Assembly: GCA_030632465.1 (NCBI GenBank)
Contig: DAOVUR010000101.1
Span: 1-6,938 of the forward strand
Direction: 5' to 3'
Length of the DNA stretch: 6,938 nt
Source: a bacterium
GTDB lineage: Bacteria; Verrucomicrobiota; Kiritimatiellia; UBA8416; CAMZLY01
Each line of letters opens with the position of its first letter. The stretch's first letter is position 1. The position numbers and the translations under genes were made by a program. Of the stretch, positions 1-6,222 are shown piece by piece. The notes beneath the pieces are model-generated. The model was not told the origin of the DNA. It did no database searches and saw only the letters and a program-made list of their open reading frames with translations.

Positions 1-30
1 GTACAAAACCCAAACTTTAAATGATGCTCC

Positions 31-46
31 TCGGGGCAAGCCCCGA
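31..46. repeat. Short GC-rich palindrome (7-bp arms)
   Basis: TCGGGGC and GCCCCGA flank the two bases AA, so the strand can fold into a tight GC-rich hairpin in an otherwise AT-rich stretch. No T-run follows on either strand, so it does not look like an intrinsic terminator. It is the first of a cluster of palindromes (31-180) upstream of the UPF0145 gene. It resembles the extragenic palindromic repeats scattered through many bacterial genomes, but its copy number cannot be seen from one window. Confidence 0.6.
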
Positions 47-58
47 AGGTATCTATTT

Positions 59-147
59 ATTGTAGGGCTGGAACGGTTGAGCTTGCGAAACCTTCCCGCC
101 GGGCTTGGCTGGAAGGCATCGTTCCTCAGCCATTCCAGCCCTACAAT
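59..147. repeat. MITE-like inverted-repeat element, 89 bp
   Basis: The arms at 59-81 and 125-147 are inverted copies matching at 21 of 23 positions. The outer 15 bases (ATTGTAGGGCTGGAA) are a perfect match and the two differences are transitions. An inner stem, CCTTCC at 91-96 with GGAAGG at 111-116, lies inside, so the whole unit can form one long branched hairpin. There is no coding capacity. Terminal inverted repeats, small size and intergenic position are the hallmarks of a non-autonomous miniature transposable element. I see no convincing target-site duplication. The alternative is a dispersed structural repeat of non-transposon origin. Confidence 0.6.
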
Positions 148-154
148 TCATGAC

Positions 155-180
155 GCAGCAAGCTGCAGGGTATAAACCCT
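155..180. repeat. Two adjacent small hairpins in the UPF0145 leader
   Basis: GCAGC-AA-GCTGC (155-166) is followed immediately by AGGGT-ATAA-ACCCT (167-180). Both are perfect short inverted repeats with 2- and 4-base centres, and they sit 35 bp before the UPF0145 start codon. They could be the end of a composite extragenic repeat that includes the upstream 89-bp element, or structure in the mRNA leader. The TATAAA inside the second loop and arm resembles a -10 box, but no -35 partner is visible. Confidence 0.5.
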
Positions 181-214
181 CGGCTTCGCATAAACAAAAC
201 AAAGGAGAAATAAT

Positions 215-547
215 ATGTCAGCTATACCAGTATTAACAACACCTATCATTGAAGGAGCAAAAGTAACAAAGTACCTCGGCATTGTAACAGCAAGAAATGT
301 ACGTGGAATAAATGTTATTCGTGATTTCATGACAGCATTTAGAGATTTCTTTGGTGGGCGATCAGGTTCATACGAAGAAGTTATGGTGGATATGGAAAGT
401 GATGTTATGCAGGAAATCAGAGTACAGGCAGAACAGATGGGCGCCAATGCTGTTATCGGGTTCGGGCTAGACTTTGATAATATCGGATCAAAAAATAAAT
501 CATTACTAATGGCTTACGGGAAAGGCACTGCTGTTATTATTGAATAA
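215..547 (+). CDS. UPF0145 (YbjQ) family protein
   Basis: This 110-residue soluble protein has the length and full pattern of the YbjQ/UPF0145 family. Residues 20-40 (YLGIVTARNVRGINVIRDFM) precede a central FRDFFGGRSGSYEEVM (43-58). Next comes the GANAVIGFGLDFD block (76-88), and a hydrophobic GKGTAVIIE end. The family is sometimes called a putative heavy-metal-binding domain and forms small oligomers, but no biochemical role is firmly established. The ATG is preceded by a good ribosome site (AGGAG, 7 bases upstream). There is no signal peptide or membrane segment. The gene stands alone on its strand behind the cluster of palindromic repeats, and the following toxin-antitoxin pair starts 90 bp later. 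Family assignment is confident; function is unknown. Confidence 0.88.
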   Translation: MSAIPVLTTPIIEGAKVTKYLGIVTARNVRGINVIRDFMTAFRDFFGGRSGSYEEVMVDMESDVMQEIRVQAEQMGANAVIGFGLDFDNIGSKNKSLLMAYGKGTAVIIE

Positions 548-637
548 AAAATAGAAAGGTGTTGTTTTCTTATTTTCACCTTCCTTATCATGTGTATCTG
601 ATGTATTGTAAAAATAATTAATTTAGGAAATAATATT

Positions 638-826
638 ATGTCCAGCGTATTGGAAAAAGACAAAGCTCATAGCCTAATAGATAGATTGCCAGAGACTGCA
701 ACATGGGATGACTTGATGCATGAAATTTACGTACATGAAACTATTGACCGCGGGATAGCTGACAGTATAGCTGGTCGTGTAGTAAGCGTAAAAGAAGTCC
801 GAGCGAAATATGGATTAACGGAATGA
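638..826 (+). CDS. Antitoxin of a RelE/ParE-type module
   Basis: This 62-residue acidic protein immediately precedes and overlaps a RelE/ParE-fold toxin by four bases (ATGA at 823-826), the standard order for a type II toxin-antitoxin operon. An N-terminal half with LPETATWDDLMHEIYVHETID (18-38) leads to a C-terminal stretch, GIADSIAGRVVSVKEVRAKYG (39-59). The two parts match a common class of short antitoxins that carry TWDDxMxE(I/L)YVxxxI and GRVVSxxEV motifs. Such proteins wrap around and neutralise the toxin, and usually repress their own promoter as a complex. No ribbon-helix-helix or helix-turn-helix is obvious to me, so the DNA-binding mode is uncertain. The start ATG has AGGA 9 bases upstream. 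No clear promoter is visible in the 90-bp gap before it. Confidence 0.82.
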   Translation: MSSVLEKDKAHSLIDRLPETATWDDLMHEIYVHETIDRGIADSIAGRVVSVKEVRAKYGLTE

Positions 827-1119
827 TAGTTCGCTGGACAGAAACTGCACAAGAGCATCTTGATTCAATATATGCGTATATTGCCCTTAACTCTCCTGAA
901 TATGCAATACGCATGGTTGATCGCCTAACACGCAGGTCACAACAAATCGAGAATTCCCCCTTATCAGGACGCCGAGTGCCTGAATATGAGCTTGATCAGA
1001 TTCGTGAAGTAATTGAGGGATCATACCGCATAATATATCACTTAACCTCAACCCATATTGATATTATTGCGGTTATACATTCTGCACGTAATGTCCTGAG
1101 GGAAGATAAAGATAACTAA
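823..1119 (+). CDS. RelE/ParE family toxin
   Basis: This 98-residue basic protein has the ParE/RelE signatures: MIVRWTETAQEHLDSIYAYI (1-20, beta strand then helix), a second helix to about residue 42, and SPLSGRRVPEY (45-55). It ends with IREVIEGSYRIIYHL (60-74) and IIAVIHSARN (81-90). The SGRxVPE, (L/I)REx..G.YRIIY and V.H.aR motifs are those of ParE-like toxins, which poison DNA gyrase or, in RelE relatives, cleave mRNA at the ribosome. Which of the two applies cannot be told from sequence alone, though the SGRRVPE signature leans to the ParE side. The gene is translationally coupled to its antitoxin. Its TAA stop lies 2 bp from the stop of convergent tsaD, with no room for a terminator. 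The reading frame looks complete. Confidence 0.87.
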   Translation: MIVRWTETAQEHLDSIYAYIALNSPEYAIRMVDRLTRRSQQIENSPLSGRRVPEYELDQIREVIEGSYRIIYHLTSTHIDIIAVIHSARNVLREDKDN

Positions 1120-1121
1120 AT

Positions 1122-2174
1122 CTACACTATTTCGTTCTGCACAATCCGTAAGCTTGGTTCGGCATCAATAGACATTGCATCAGCACCAGTGATTCCATGC
1201 TTCATACAGGCAAGTGCAGCGATCATGGCCGCATTATCACCGCAATATGCAGGTGGTGCCTGCATCAATGTGATATCTCTCTTAAGAGCAAGCTCCTGTA
1301 GTGATTCACGTAAGCGTCCATTGAGTGATACCCCACCACCTGTTGCTAACAGAGTCATGTCACCTAACGCTTTATCACATCGTGACACCAGAGCTTTAAC
1401 AATAGCTTCTTGATAACTAGCTGCGATTGACGCTACTTCAGCTCTAGTGTCAGATAGAGGGTTTTCTTCAATGTAATAACGCATGGCTGTTTTCAGGCCA
1501 CTAAAACTAAAACATAAATCAGCATCAAGATCACCTACTGGTGACTTGCCTTTTTTGAGTCGCCCTTGAGGAAAGCGCACAAATGTTTTATCGCCTTCAC
1601 GTGCTACCTTATCAATGATTGGTCCGCCAGGATAACCGAGCCCAAGTAGTGTTGCTCCTTTATCAAAGGCTTCGCCTGCTGCATCATCTATAGTTTGACC
1701 TAGCAGTGTCATTTTGTCAAAACCATCAACACGAATAAGACATGTATGCCCGCCAGAAACAACTAACGAGAGAAATGGACATGCTTCACTAAAGGACATT
1801 GTATCTTGCGCTAAAAATGGAGAATAGATATGCGCTTGTAGGTGGTTGATTGCCCATAGTGGTTTGTCTAGTCGTAATGCAAGTGCTTTTGCTGTTGATA
1901 TGCCAACCAGGAGCGAGCTGGCCAATCCCGGTCCATACGTAACGGCAATTGCATCGATTCCATCCCAGTCCATCCCAGATTTTGTCAGCGCCTCTTCGAC
2001 TACACTCGGGATCACTTCAACATGACTACGTGATGCAATTTCAGGAACTACTCCTCCATAAGGGCTATGCAGATGGATTTGACTAAAGACAACACTCGAC
2101 AGAACCTCGATGCCATCTTTAACAACAGCAGCAGCTGTCTCATCACATGAACTCTCTATACCTAAAACTATCAT
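1122..2174 (-). CDS. tsaD: tRNA N6-adenosine threonylcarbamoyltransferase TsaD
   Basis: TsaD (formerly Gcp/YgjD) transfers the threonylcarbamoyl group from threonylcarbamoyl-AMP to A37 of tRNAs reading ANN codons. In bacteria it works with TsaB and TsaE in the cytoplasm. The 350 residues match the bacterial family length. Visible motifs are GIESSCDET (5-13) in the ASKHA nucleotide fold, and the metal ligands H111 and H115 in NHLQAHIYSPF. SGGHT (140-144), DDAAGEAFDKGATLLGLGYPGGP (163-184) and FSFSGLKTA (222-230) follow. ATGGGVSLN (277-285) and CGDNAAMIA (311-319, with metal ligand D313) complete the set. All key residues are present. The ATG has AGGA about 5 bases upstream. It lies 108 bp downstream of ctpA across a large inverted repeat, and I find no convincing promoter of its own. 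TsaB and TsaE are not in this window. Confidence 0.97.
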   Translation of the reverse strand: MIVLGIESSCDETAAAVVKDGIEVLSSVVFSQIHLHSPYGGVVPEIASRSHVEVIPSVVEEALTKSGMDWDGIDAIAVTYGPGLASSLLVGISTAKALALRLDKPLWAINHLQAHIYSPFLAQDTMSFSEACPFLSLVVSGGHTCLIRVDGFDKMTLLGQTIDDAAGEAFDKGATLLGLGYPGGPIIDKVAREGDKTFVRFPQGRLKKGKSPVGDLDADLCFSFSGLKTAMRYYIEENPLSDTRAEVASIAASYQEAIVKALVSRCDKALGDMTLLATGGGVSLNGRLRESLQELALKRDITLMQAPPAYCGDNAAMIAALACMKHGITGADAMSIDAEPSLRIVQNEIV

Positions 2175-2201
2175 TCTGTTCCTTTTTATAACGAGTCAAT
2201 A

Positions 2202-2284
2202 AGTAACAACCTATCTCCGAGAGGTTGTATGAATAGAGAAACAGTTATTATAGTTATGAAACCTCTCGGAGATAGGTTCCTACT
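2202..2284. repeat. Inverted-repeat element between ctpA and tsaD
   Basis: A perfect 19-base inverted repeat, AACCTATCTCCGAGAGGTT at 2208-2226 and its complement at 2260-2278, flanks a 33-base AT-rich centre. After two mismatched bases the pairing resumes for four more on each side (2202-2205 with 2281-2284), giving 23 of 25 matched per arm. Each arm is also an imperfect palindrome, so alternative folds exist. The outer end touches the ctpA stop codon (2283-2285). No T-run follows on either strand, which argues against a simple intrinsic terminator. A MITE-like or dispersed structural repeat, or an mRNA processing or stabilising stem between the two genes, would fit. Confidence 0.8.
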
Positions 2285-3590
2285 ATTTTTTAAAAGCCTT
2301 CATAGCCTGTAGGACATCAAGTGCGCGGACAAGTGCCTGATCAACCACATCATCAAGCTCTTCTTTATCTGCATCAGAATCCTTAAAGAGCTCTGGACGT
2401 TCTTCTCTAGCTCTTTGTCTCTGTACAAGCCGCCATTCGCTAGGTCGCACATATACAGGGATATCAGGATCAATTCCTTTTTTATGTATAGTTCTACCGC
2501 TAGGTGTGTAGTACAAGGCTGTCGTGAGACGAATAGCTGATTTGCCGTCAGGTTTAAGTTTAATAACGCTTTGTACCGAGCCTTTGCCGTAAGATGTATC
2601 ACCCATAAGTATTGCTCTCTTATGATCCTGTAAGGCACCCGCAACAATCTCGGATGCACTTGCTGATCCGCCATTTATGAGAATGACTATTGGTACTTCC
2701 GTCGTTGCTTTATGTGTTGCAGAATGATTCATGGCATTCATAGCATTGTTCCGCCCTTTGGTAGATACAATAAGTTGTCCCTTATTCAGGAATCTATCGG
2801 CAACCATAATTGCTGACTTTAATAAACCTCCAGGATTATTACGTAAATCTAAGATCAAAGCATTCATACCCTGCTCTTTTAAATCGGCAAGTGCTTCATC
2901 TAGCGATGCTACAGTAGGCTCGGCAAAGCGAATGATTCTTATATATCCAATACCATCACGAATGATACGCGCACCTTTCACAGTGGGAACTTTGATATCA
3001 TCTCGGATAATATCAACAGTTATAGGTTGTTCTTTATCAAGTCGCCGCAAAGTCACAGTGACGCCCTCTCCTACGTGACCTCGTAATTTATTGACGGCCT
3101 CTCTTAGCGTATAGCCTACAGAGTTTGTTCCATCAATTTTGATTATACGGTCACCTGACTGCACGCCAGCACGGTAAGCTGGTGTATCTTCAATTGGTGC
3201 AATGACGGTAAGAATTCCATCACGTATTCCGATGTGAATACCGATTCCACCAAACTTACCTGACGTATCATCCTTGAGATTATCGTATGCTGAAGCACTC
3301 ATGAAATCACTATGGTCATCTAGGCTATTGAGTAAACCATGCAAAGCAGCATGTGTTATCTCATCAAACGTCTTGTCCTGATGATAATTCTTTTTGATGA
3401 GTAACATGACCTGAGTTAATAGTTCCATGTTATCGTATGCAACATCATGATCATCAGCAGTAACACTTACCGGTATCACCGGAACGGTCAGCAAATCATC
3501 AGGCATATCAAGGTCGCTCTGAGCAAAGCATACAACACCAGACACCATCACGTAGATGCCAACTACAATCATACCAAAAAACTTATTCAT
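2283..3590 (-). CDS. ctpA: S41A carboxy-terminal processing protease (CtpA/Prc family)
   Basis: This periplasmic serine protease trims or degrades envelope proteins from the C-terminus. Its 435 residues begin with a Sec signal peptide (hydrophobic core about residues 5-20, likely cleaved after CFA near 23). An N-terminal helical segment follows (54-105), then a PDZ domain (about 112-185, FGGIGIHIGIRDG to VTVTLRR) and the S41 core with YIRIIRF (216-222) and LILDLRNNPGG (245-255). GGSASASE carries the catalytic serine (S311) and YGKGSVQ carries the lysine (K336) and glutamine (Q340). The 25-residue Ser-Lys spacing matches the D1 processing protease. The tail (386-435) is charged and helical. 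I chose ATG 3590 because GAGGA lies 5-6 bases upstream; the in-frame TTG at 3602 overlaps that site and has none of its own. The gene follows comEC by 114 bp, with a possible own promoter there. Confidence 0.95.
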   Translation of the reverse strand: MNKFFGMIVVGIYVMVSGVVCFAQSDLDMPDDLLTVPVIPVSVTADDHDVAYDNMELLTQVMLLIKKNYHQDKTFDEITHAALHGLLNSLDDHSDFMSASAYDNLKDDTSGKFGGIGIHIGIRDGILTVIAPIEDTPAYRAGVQSGDRIIKIDGTNSVGYTLREAVNKLRGHVGEGVTVTLRRLDKEQPITVDIIRDDIKVPTVKGARIIRDGIGYIRIIRFAEPTVASLDEALADLKEQGMNALILDLRNNPGGLLKSAIMVADRFLNKGQLIVSTKGRNNAMNAMNHSATHKATTEVPIVILINGGSASASEIVAGALQDHKRAILMGDTSYGKGSVQSVIKLKPDGKSAIRLTTALYYTPSGRTIHKKGIDPDIPVYVRPSEWRLVQRQRAREERPELFKDSDADKEELDDVVDQALVRALDVLQAMKAFKK

Positions 3591-3595
3591 CAGAT

Positions 3596-3600
3596 TCCTC
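3596..3600 (-). promoter_or_regulatory. Ribosome binding site fixing the ctpA start
   Basis: On the minus strand GAGGA stands 5 bases before ATG 3590. It overlaps the upstream in-frame TTG (3600-3602), so the longer reading frame with four extra residues is unlikely to be the translated form. With ATG 3590 the signal peptide starts MNKFFGM, a normal Sec n-region. Confidence 0.75.
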
Positions 3601-3609
3601 AATTATGGA

Positions 3610-3637
3610 TATATAATCTCTATCTTGTTTGTGACAG
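3610..3637 (-). promoter_or_regulatory. Possible sigma70-type promoter for ctpA
   Basis: On the minus strand CTGTCA (3637-3632) and TATATA (3615-3610) each match 4 of 6 consensus bases and are separated by 16 bases. They lie 20 bp before the ctpA ATG and in the gap after comEC. The spacing is plausible, but both boxes are weak and the region is AT-rich, so chance is a real alternative. The transcript would have a very short leader of about 10-15 bases. Confidence 0.3.
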
Positions 3638-3704
3638 CTATAATCCTAAAAAAAAACATAACTTTTACATCATTTCATTCCTGCTATTAAATGTCGATAG
3701 TATT

Positions 3705-5390
3705 CTACTGATTACTAAAGTCTGAAACCTGCTTACTTCTTTTCTTGTATAGATATACAATAACTAACAGTAGAGCGTACCATAAAAACACAAACCACAA
3801 CGGCACTTTATCAATCTCAAAGAATGCACCAGGAACTTTCCCTATCCATTGCATGCTGTTTACCAGTAGTGCGATGATAGCCAAGTTAGCATGATTAAAT
3901 ATATCTGCCAGAATTGTTAAGCAGTAGCCCAGCAGTAAGGATAGTGCACCAGTAATTACAACCAAGAATGCCAGTGGGATAACTACAACATTAGCAATAA
4001 GCGCGATCGGCGAAATATTACCAAAGAAATATGCTGTAATAGGAGCAGATGCTAGCCATGCTGCACATGATAGTGCCAGTAGGGAAACCAGATAATGCAT
4101 GAATTTACGGACTATCACTATCCATTTAGATTCATCTTCTATCTGCATATTATCTTTTTGCCAGAATAGTGGCTCTACGGTAAGTTCCCCCACCCTCGTA
4201 AAAATACCAAGCCGTCGCATACCCAAACTTAAAGCATGGTGAATGACGGGATAAAGGAGTATTAATCCAAGCACAACAACAAAAGAATAGATAAATCCTA
4301 TCTGAAAAAGCTGATGAGGCGCAAATGCAAGAATTAACATAGCTGCGAGTGACACCGTAGAGATTGAATCAGCCTTACGCCATACTAATGGTGCGCCAAA
4401 ATAGATGATTGCCATAATACAGGCACGCACAGCACTAGGCCTTGCCCCTATCGCAAAAGTATAAGCAATAAGTAGAGGCGCAAGCAAAAGCACCCAATGC
4501 GTACGCGGAACGGTCAAAACAGATAGCACGAAAATAATAAGCGAGCAGATAATTCCTACGTGCAATCCTGAAACCGCAAAAATATGAAGTGTACCAACCT
4601 GCGCAAATAGCTCACGCATATCTCCCTTTAAATTGCTCCTGTACCCTAATAAAATTGCGCGTAACAGCCCCACATACTCAGGAAATTCTTCAATTCCTAC
4701 CGAAAGTTTCTCAGCAGAAGATCTGCGTGCCGCCAAACATTGTTGTGCAATAGTAGAAAAGATACCTACGGATATTCTGCGGGAAGAATAGTCACCTGTT
4801 ATCAGAATGTAGTTACCGTGGTAGTTTTTATACTGCGGCAATCTTATTTTTCCTCTCATTGCCCACTGTTCACCATATCCTGGGCCAACACCAACACTGT
4901 TGCCATAAACCTGTTCATCTCCAGGTGGTGGGCCATACCATTTGACAGTAATTATTCCTGAACATTTATTGGTAGATCTATCAGTGGTGATTTCCTGTAG
5001 ACGTAGTGGGAATTTTCGAACCCAGCCCTTTCCATATCTGTTTTTGTATATGACTGGATCACCAGCAACAACACCAACAACATCAATCTTTATATTTCGT
5101 ACATTAGCGACTGCCTGTAACGAGGATATATCATTGCCCCGAATGCGGACAGTTGTAGAGAACCAAAAAACCATCAAAACAGCGAGAGCAATAAGAGACG
5201 GGAATATTACTGCAACAATATTGCTATCAAGCGACCTATATTTTATTAAAGACATAAGCAGAGTTGCCACTAGGGCAAAGCAGAGGAGAGAAAGTAACCA
5301 GGCTTGCGGTAGTTCCGTAGAAAAGCCTAGCCAAGTTCCTGTAACTGCACAAATAGCCAGCCAAGCAAGAGGTCGTTTAACAATCATCAT
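3705..5390 (-). CDS. comEC: ComEC/Rec2-type DNA uptake channel, short form without the beta-lactamase domain
   Basis: ComEC is the inner-membrane channel that passes single-stranded DNA during natural transformation. The 561 residues hold several N-terminal membrane segments (about 8-25, 29-49, 58-80). A soluble OB-fold-like region of the DUF4131 type follows (about 95-200). The Competence domain begins with FAQVGTLHIFAVSGLHVGIICSLI (262-285), the family's diagnostic FxxxGxxHxxAxSGxHxG motif. GARPSAVRACIMAIIYF (315-331) and ISPIALIANVVVIPLAFL (459-476) are also typical. The protein ends soon after a last membrane segment (532-548) with a basic KKRSKQ tail, so the C-terminal metallo-beta-lactamase domain of Bacillus-type ComEC is absent; this shortened form is known in several phyla. 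ATG 5390 was chosen over GTG 5396. Neither has a good ribosome site, and ATG 5387 is also possible. Confidence 0.9.
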   Translation of the reverse strand: MMIVKRPLAWLAICAVTGTWLGFSTELPQAWLLSLLCFALVATLLMSLIKYRSLDSNIVAVIFPSLIALAVLMVFWFSTTVRIRGNDISSLQAVANVRNIKIDVVGVVAGDPVIYKNRYGKGWVRKFPLRLQEITTDRSTNKCSGIITVKWYGPPPGDEQVYGNSVGVGPGYGEQWAMRGKIRLPQYKNYHGNYILITGDYSSRRISVGIFSTIAQQCLAARRSSAEKLSVGIEEFPEYVGLLRAILLGYRSNLKGDMRELFAQVGTLHIFAVSGLHVGIICSLIIFVLSVLTVPRTHWVLLLAPLLIAYTFAIGARPSAVRACIMAIIYFGAPLVWRKADSISTVSLAAMLILAFAPHQLFQIGFIYSFVVVLGLILLYPVIHHALSLGMRRLGIFTRVGELTVEPLFWQKDNMQIEDESKWIVIVRKFMHYLVSLLALSCAAWLASAPITAYFFGNISPIALIANVVVIPLAFLVVITGALSLLLGYCLTILADIFNHANLAIIALLVNSMQWIGKVPGAFFEIDKVPLWFVFLWYALLLVIVYLYKKRSKQVSDFSNQ

Positions 5391-5396
5391 CGGCAC

Positions 5397-5719
5397 AAGG
5401 TAAGTGAGGCGTCAGAAGTTTTCAAGTTTATATTCGCTATAGTACAAACAAACTTTACTCTACAGGCATATATATAATTCCCAAAACTTTTCAAAATAGT
5501 AGGTCATAATTATTACATCTGCGAAAGTCTGCTTGTTGCAATTTGAAAATATTGAAATAGCAAAAAAGATGATCCCCAGTGTTGACGGGGCGATATGAGA
5601 GTAATTAAAGATTAAGGTTACATGAAATATTATGAATGGCATGCATTATGCTATTTAAATCTTAAAAGAAAGTTGTCTCTTAAATATAAATCAAAGCGCA
5701 AAGCGCAGAAAGGCATATC
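5397..5719. other. Divergent intergenic region, no gene found
   Basis: This AT-rich stretch separates the divergent comEC and proline-run genes and must carry both promoters, but I see no pair of boxes good enough to call. TTGACG at 5582-5587 is a fair -35 on the plus strand, with only a poor -10 match (TTAAAG) 17 bases later. A weak AT-rich inverted repeat lies at 5536-5544 and 5555-5563 (8 of 9 paired). The heptamer AAAGCGC occurs twice in tandem just before the ribosome site of the downstream gene (about 5692-5706). A 60-codon open frame on the minus strand (5460-5642) has no ribosome site or recognisable motif and was not called. Confidence 0.55.
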
Positions 5720-6109
5720 ATGAAAAAGCAACACGCCACACTATTAGGTTCAGTATTCGTTGGTTTCGCCTTAACAACCGTGGGTATGGCTCAAATCATG
5801 CTTCCACCGCCACCTCCTCCACCGCCACCACCACCTCCACCGCCTCCTGAAGAAGTGTATGCGGACAAGGTTGTTGAGTATGCGGAGCGTTACGAAATAT
5901 CAGCAAGCATCGTAAATGACATGCGAACTGATGGCCTAGGTTGGGGTGAAATAGGTGTATGCCTTAAGACTGCGGAAAAAATTGTTGAACAAACAGGCAG
6001 ATCGGTTTATGCCGTTATTGATGAACTATTATCCGCTCGTGCAGCTGGCGCTGGTTGGGGTGAAATAGCCGCTATGTATGGAGCAAAACCAGGAAAAAGC
6101 AGAGGTTGA
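5720..6109 (+). CDS. Secreted protein with 15-proline run and duplicated GWGEI motif, unknown function
   Basis: I do not recognise a named family. The 129 residues start with a clear Sec signal peptide (MKKQHATLLGSVFVGFALTTVGMA, cleavage probable before QIML at 25-28). Fifteen consecutive prolines (29-43) follow, then EE and a helical region. That region holds two copies of a unit ending in GWGEI: MRTDGLGWGEIGVCL (68-82) and LLSARAAGAGWGEIAAMYG (103-121). It ends in a basic GAKPGKSRG tail. The mature protein is probably periplasmic or outer-surface; the proline run would be a stiff spacer between the cleavage site and the GWGEI domain. Translation of such a run normally depends on EF-P. I recall similar R..G.GWGEI repeats in small exported proteins of several uncultured phyla, but this could not be checked. 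The start ATG has AAGG 6 bases upstream. It is monocistronic, and divergent from comEC. Confidence 0.8.
   Translation: MKKQHATLLGSVFVGFALTTVGMAQIMLPPPPPPPPPPPPPPPEEVYADKVVEYAERYEISASIVNDMRTDGLGWGEIGVCLKTAEKIVEQTGRSVYAVIDELLSARAAGAGWGEIAAMYGAKPGKSRG
5804..5848 (+). repeat. CCN trinucleotide tract encoding 15 prolines
   Basis: Fifteen CCN codons lie in a row, with mixed third bases (CCA, CCG and CCT). The mixture shows the run is kept at protein level rather than being a freshly expanded pure triplet repeat. The tract is still low-complexity and prone to slippage, so length variation between strains is likely. Confidence 0.9.
5939..6068 (+). repeat. Two 16-bp direct repeats coding for GWGEI
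   Basis: GGTTGGGGTGAAATAG occurs at 5939-5954 and again at 6053-6068, 114 bp (38 codons) apart and in the same frame. The identity extends over silent positions, so the second copy of the motif looks like a duplication or gene-conversion product rather than independent convergence. The sequence between the copies is only weakly similar to its partner. Confidence 0.75.
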
Positions 6110-6153
6110 AATAGGTAACTAAATCAGCCGTAAAAGTTGTAAGATAAATAGTG

Positions 6154-6193
6154 TATAAAAAGATGACCGCAACAGGTGGATGCCTGTTGCGGT
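6154..6193 (-). terminator. Intrinsic terminator of the nucleotidyltransferase cassette
   Basis: A perfect 11-bp stem, ACCGCAACAGG at 6166-6176 paired with CCTGTTGCGGT at 6183-6193, encloses a 6-base loop. On the minus strand the stem is followed after CATC by five Ts (6157-6161), giving a normal rho-independent terminator about 30 bp past the nucleotidyltransferase stop. On the plus strand the stem is followed only by TAGCTTT, so it would be a poor terminator for the convergent proline-run gene, though it could still protect that mRNA's 3' end. Confidence 0.8.
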
Positions 6194-6222
6194 TAGCTTT
6201 GCACAGGCAATGAAAATACTGC

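Noticed and set aside
31..180. CRISPR-like repeats
   Set aside because: The palindromes differ from one another and there is no regular repeat-spacer spacing.
148..447. Open frame on the minus strand opposite the UPF0145 gene (99 codons)
   Set aside because: It lies opposite a well-supported family gene, runs into the repeat cluster, and has no ribosome site or recognisable motif.
554..582. Possible terminator after the UPF0145 gene (AAGGTG / CACCTT stem)
   Set aside because: Only 6 bp of stem with a 15-base loop and no T-run after it; too weak to call.
2187..2192. TATAAA-like -10 box just before tsaD
   Set aside because: It sits against the ribosome site and no -35 box is found 15-19 bases upstream, where the inverted repeat lies.
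3591..3602. TTG start for ctpA adding four residues
   Set aside because: The ribosome site GAGGA overlaps this TTG and is correctly spaced only for ATG 3590.
3447..3725. Plus-strand open frame across the ctpA start and comEC end
   Set aside because: It is antisense to the ctpA signal-peptide region and the intergenic gap and shows no protein-like conservation pattern.
5460..5642. 60-codon minus-strand open frame in the divergent intergenic region
   Set aside because: AT-rich, no ribosome site, no family resemblance; it is the kind of frame expected by chance.
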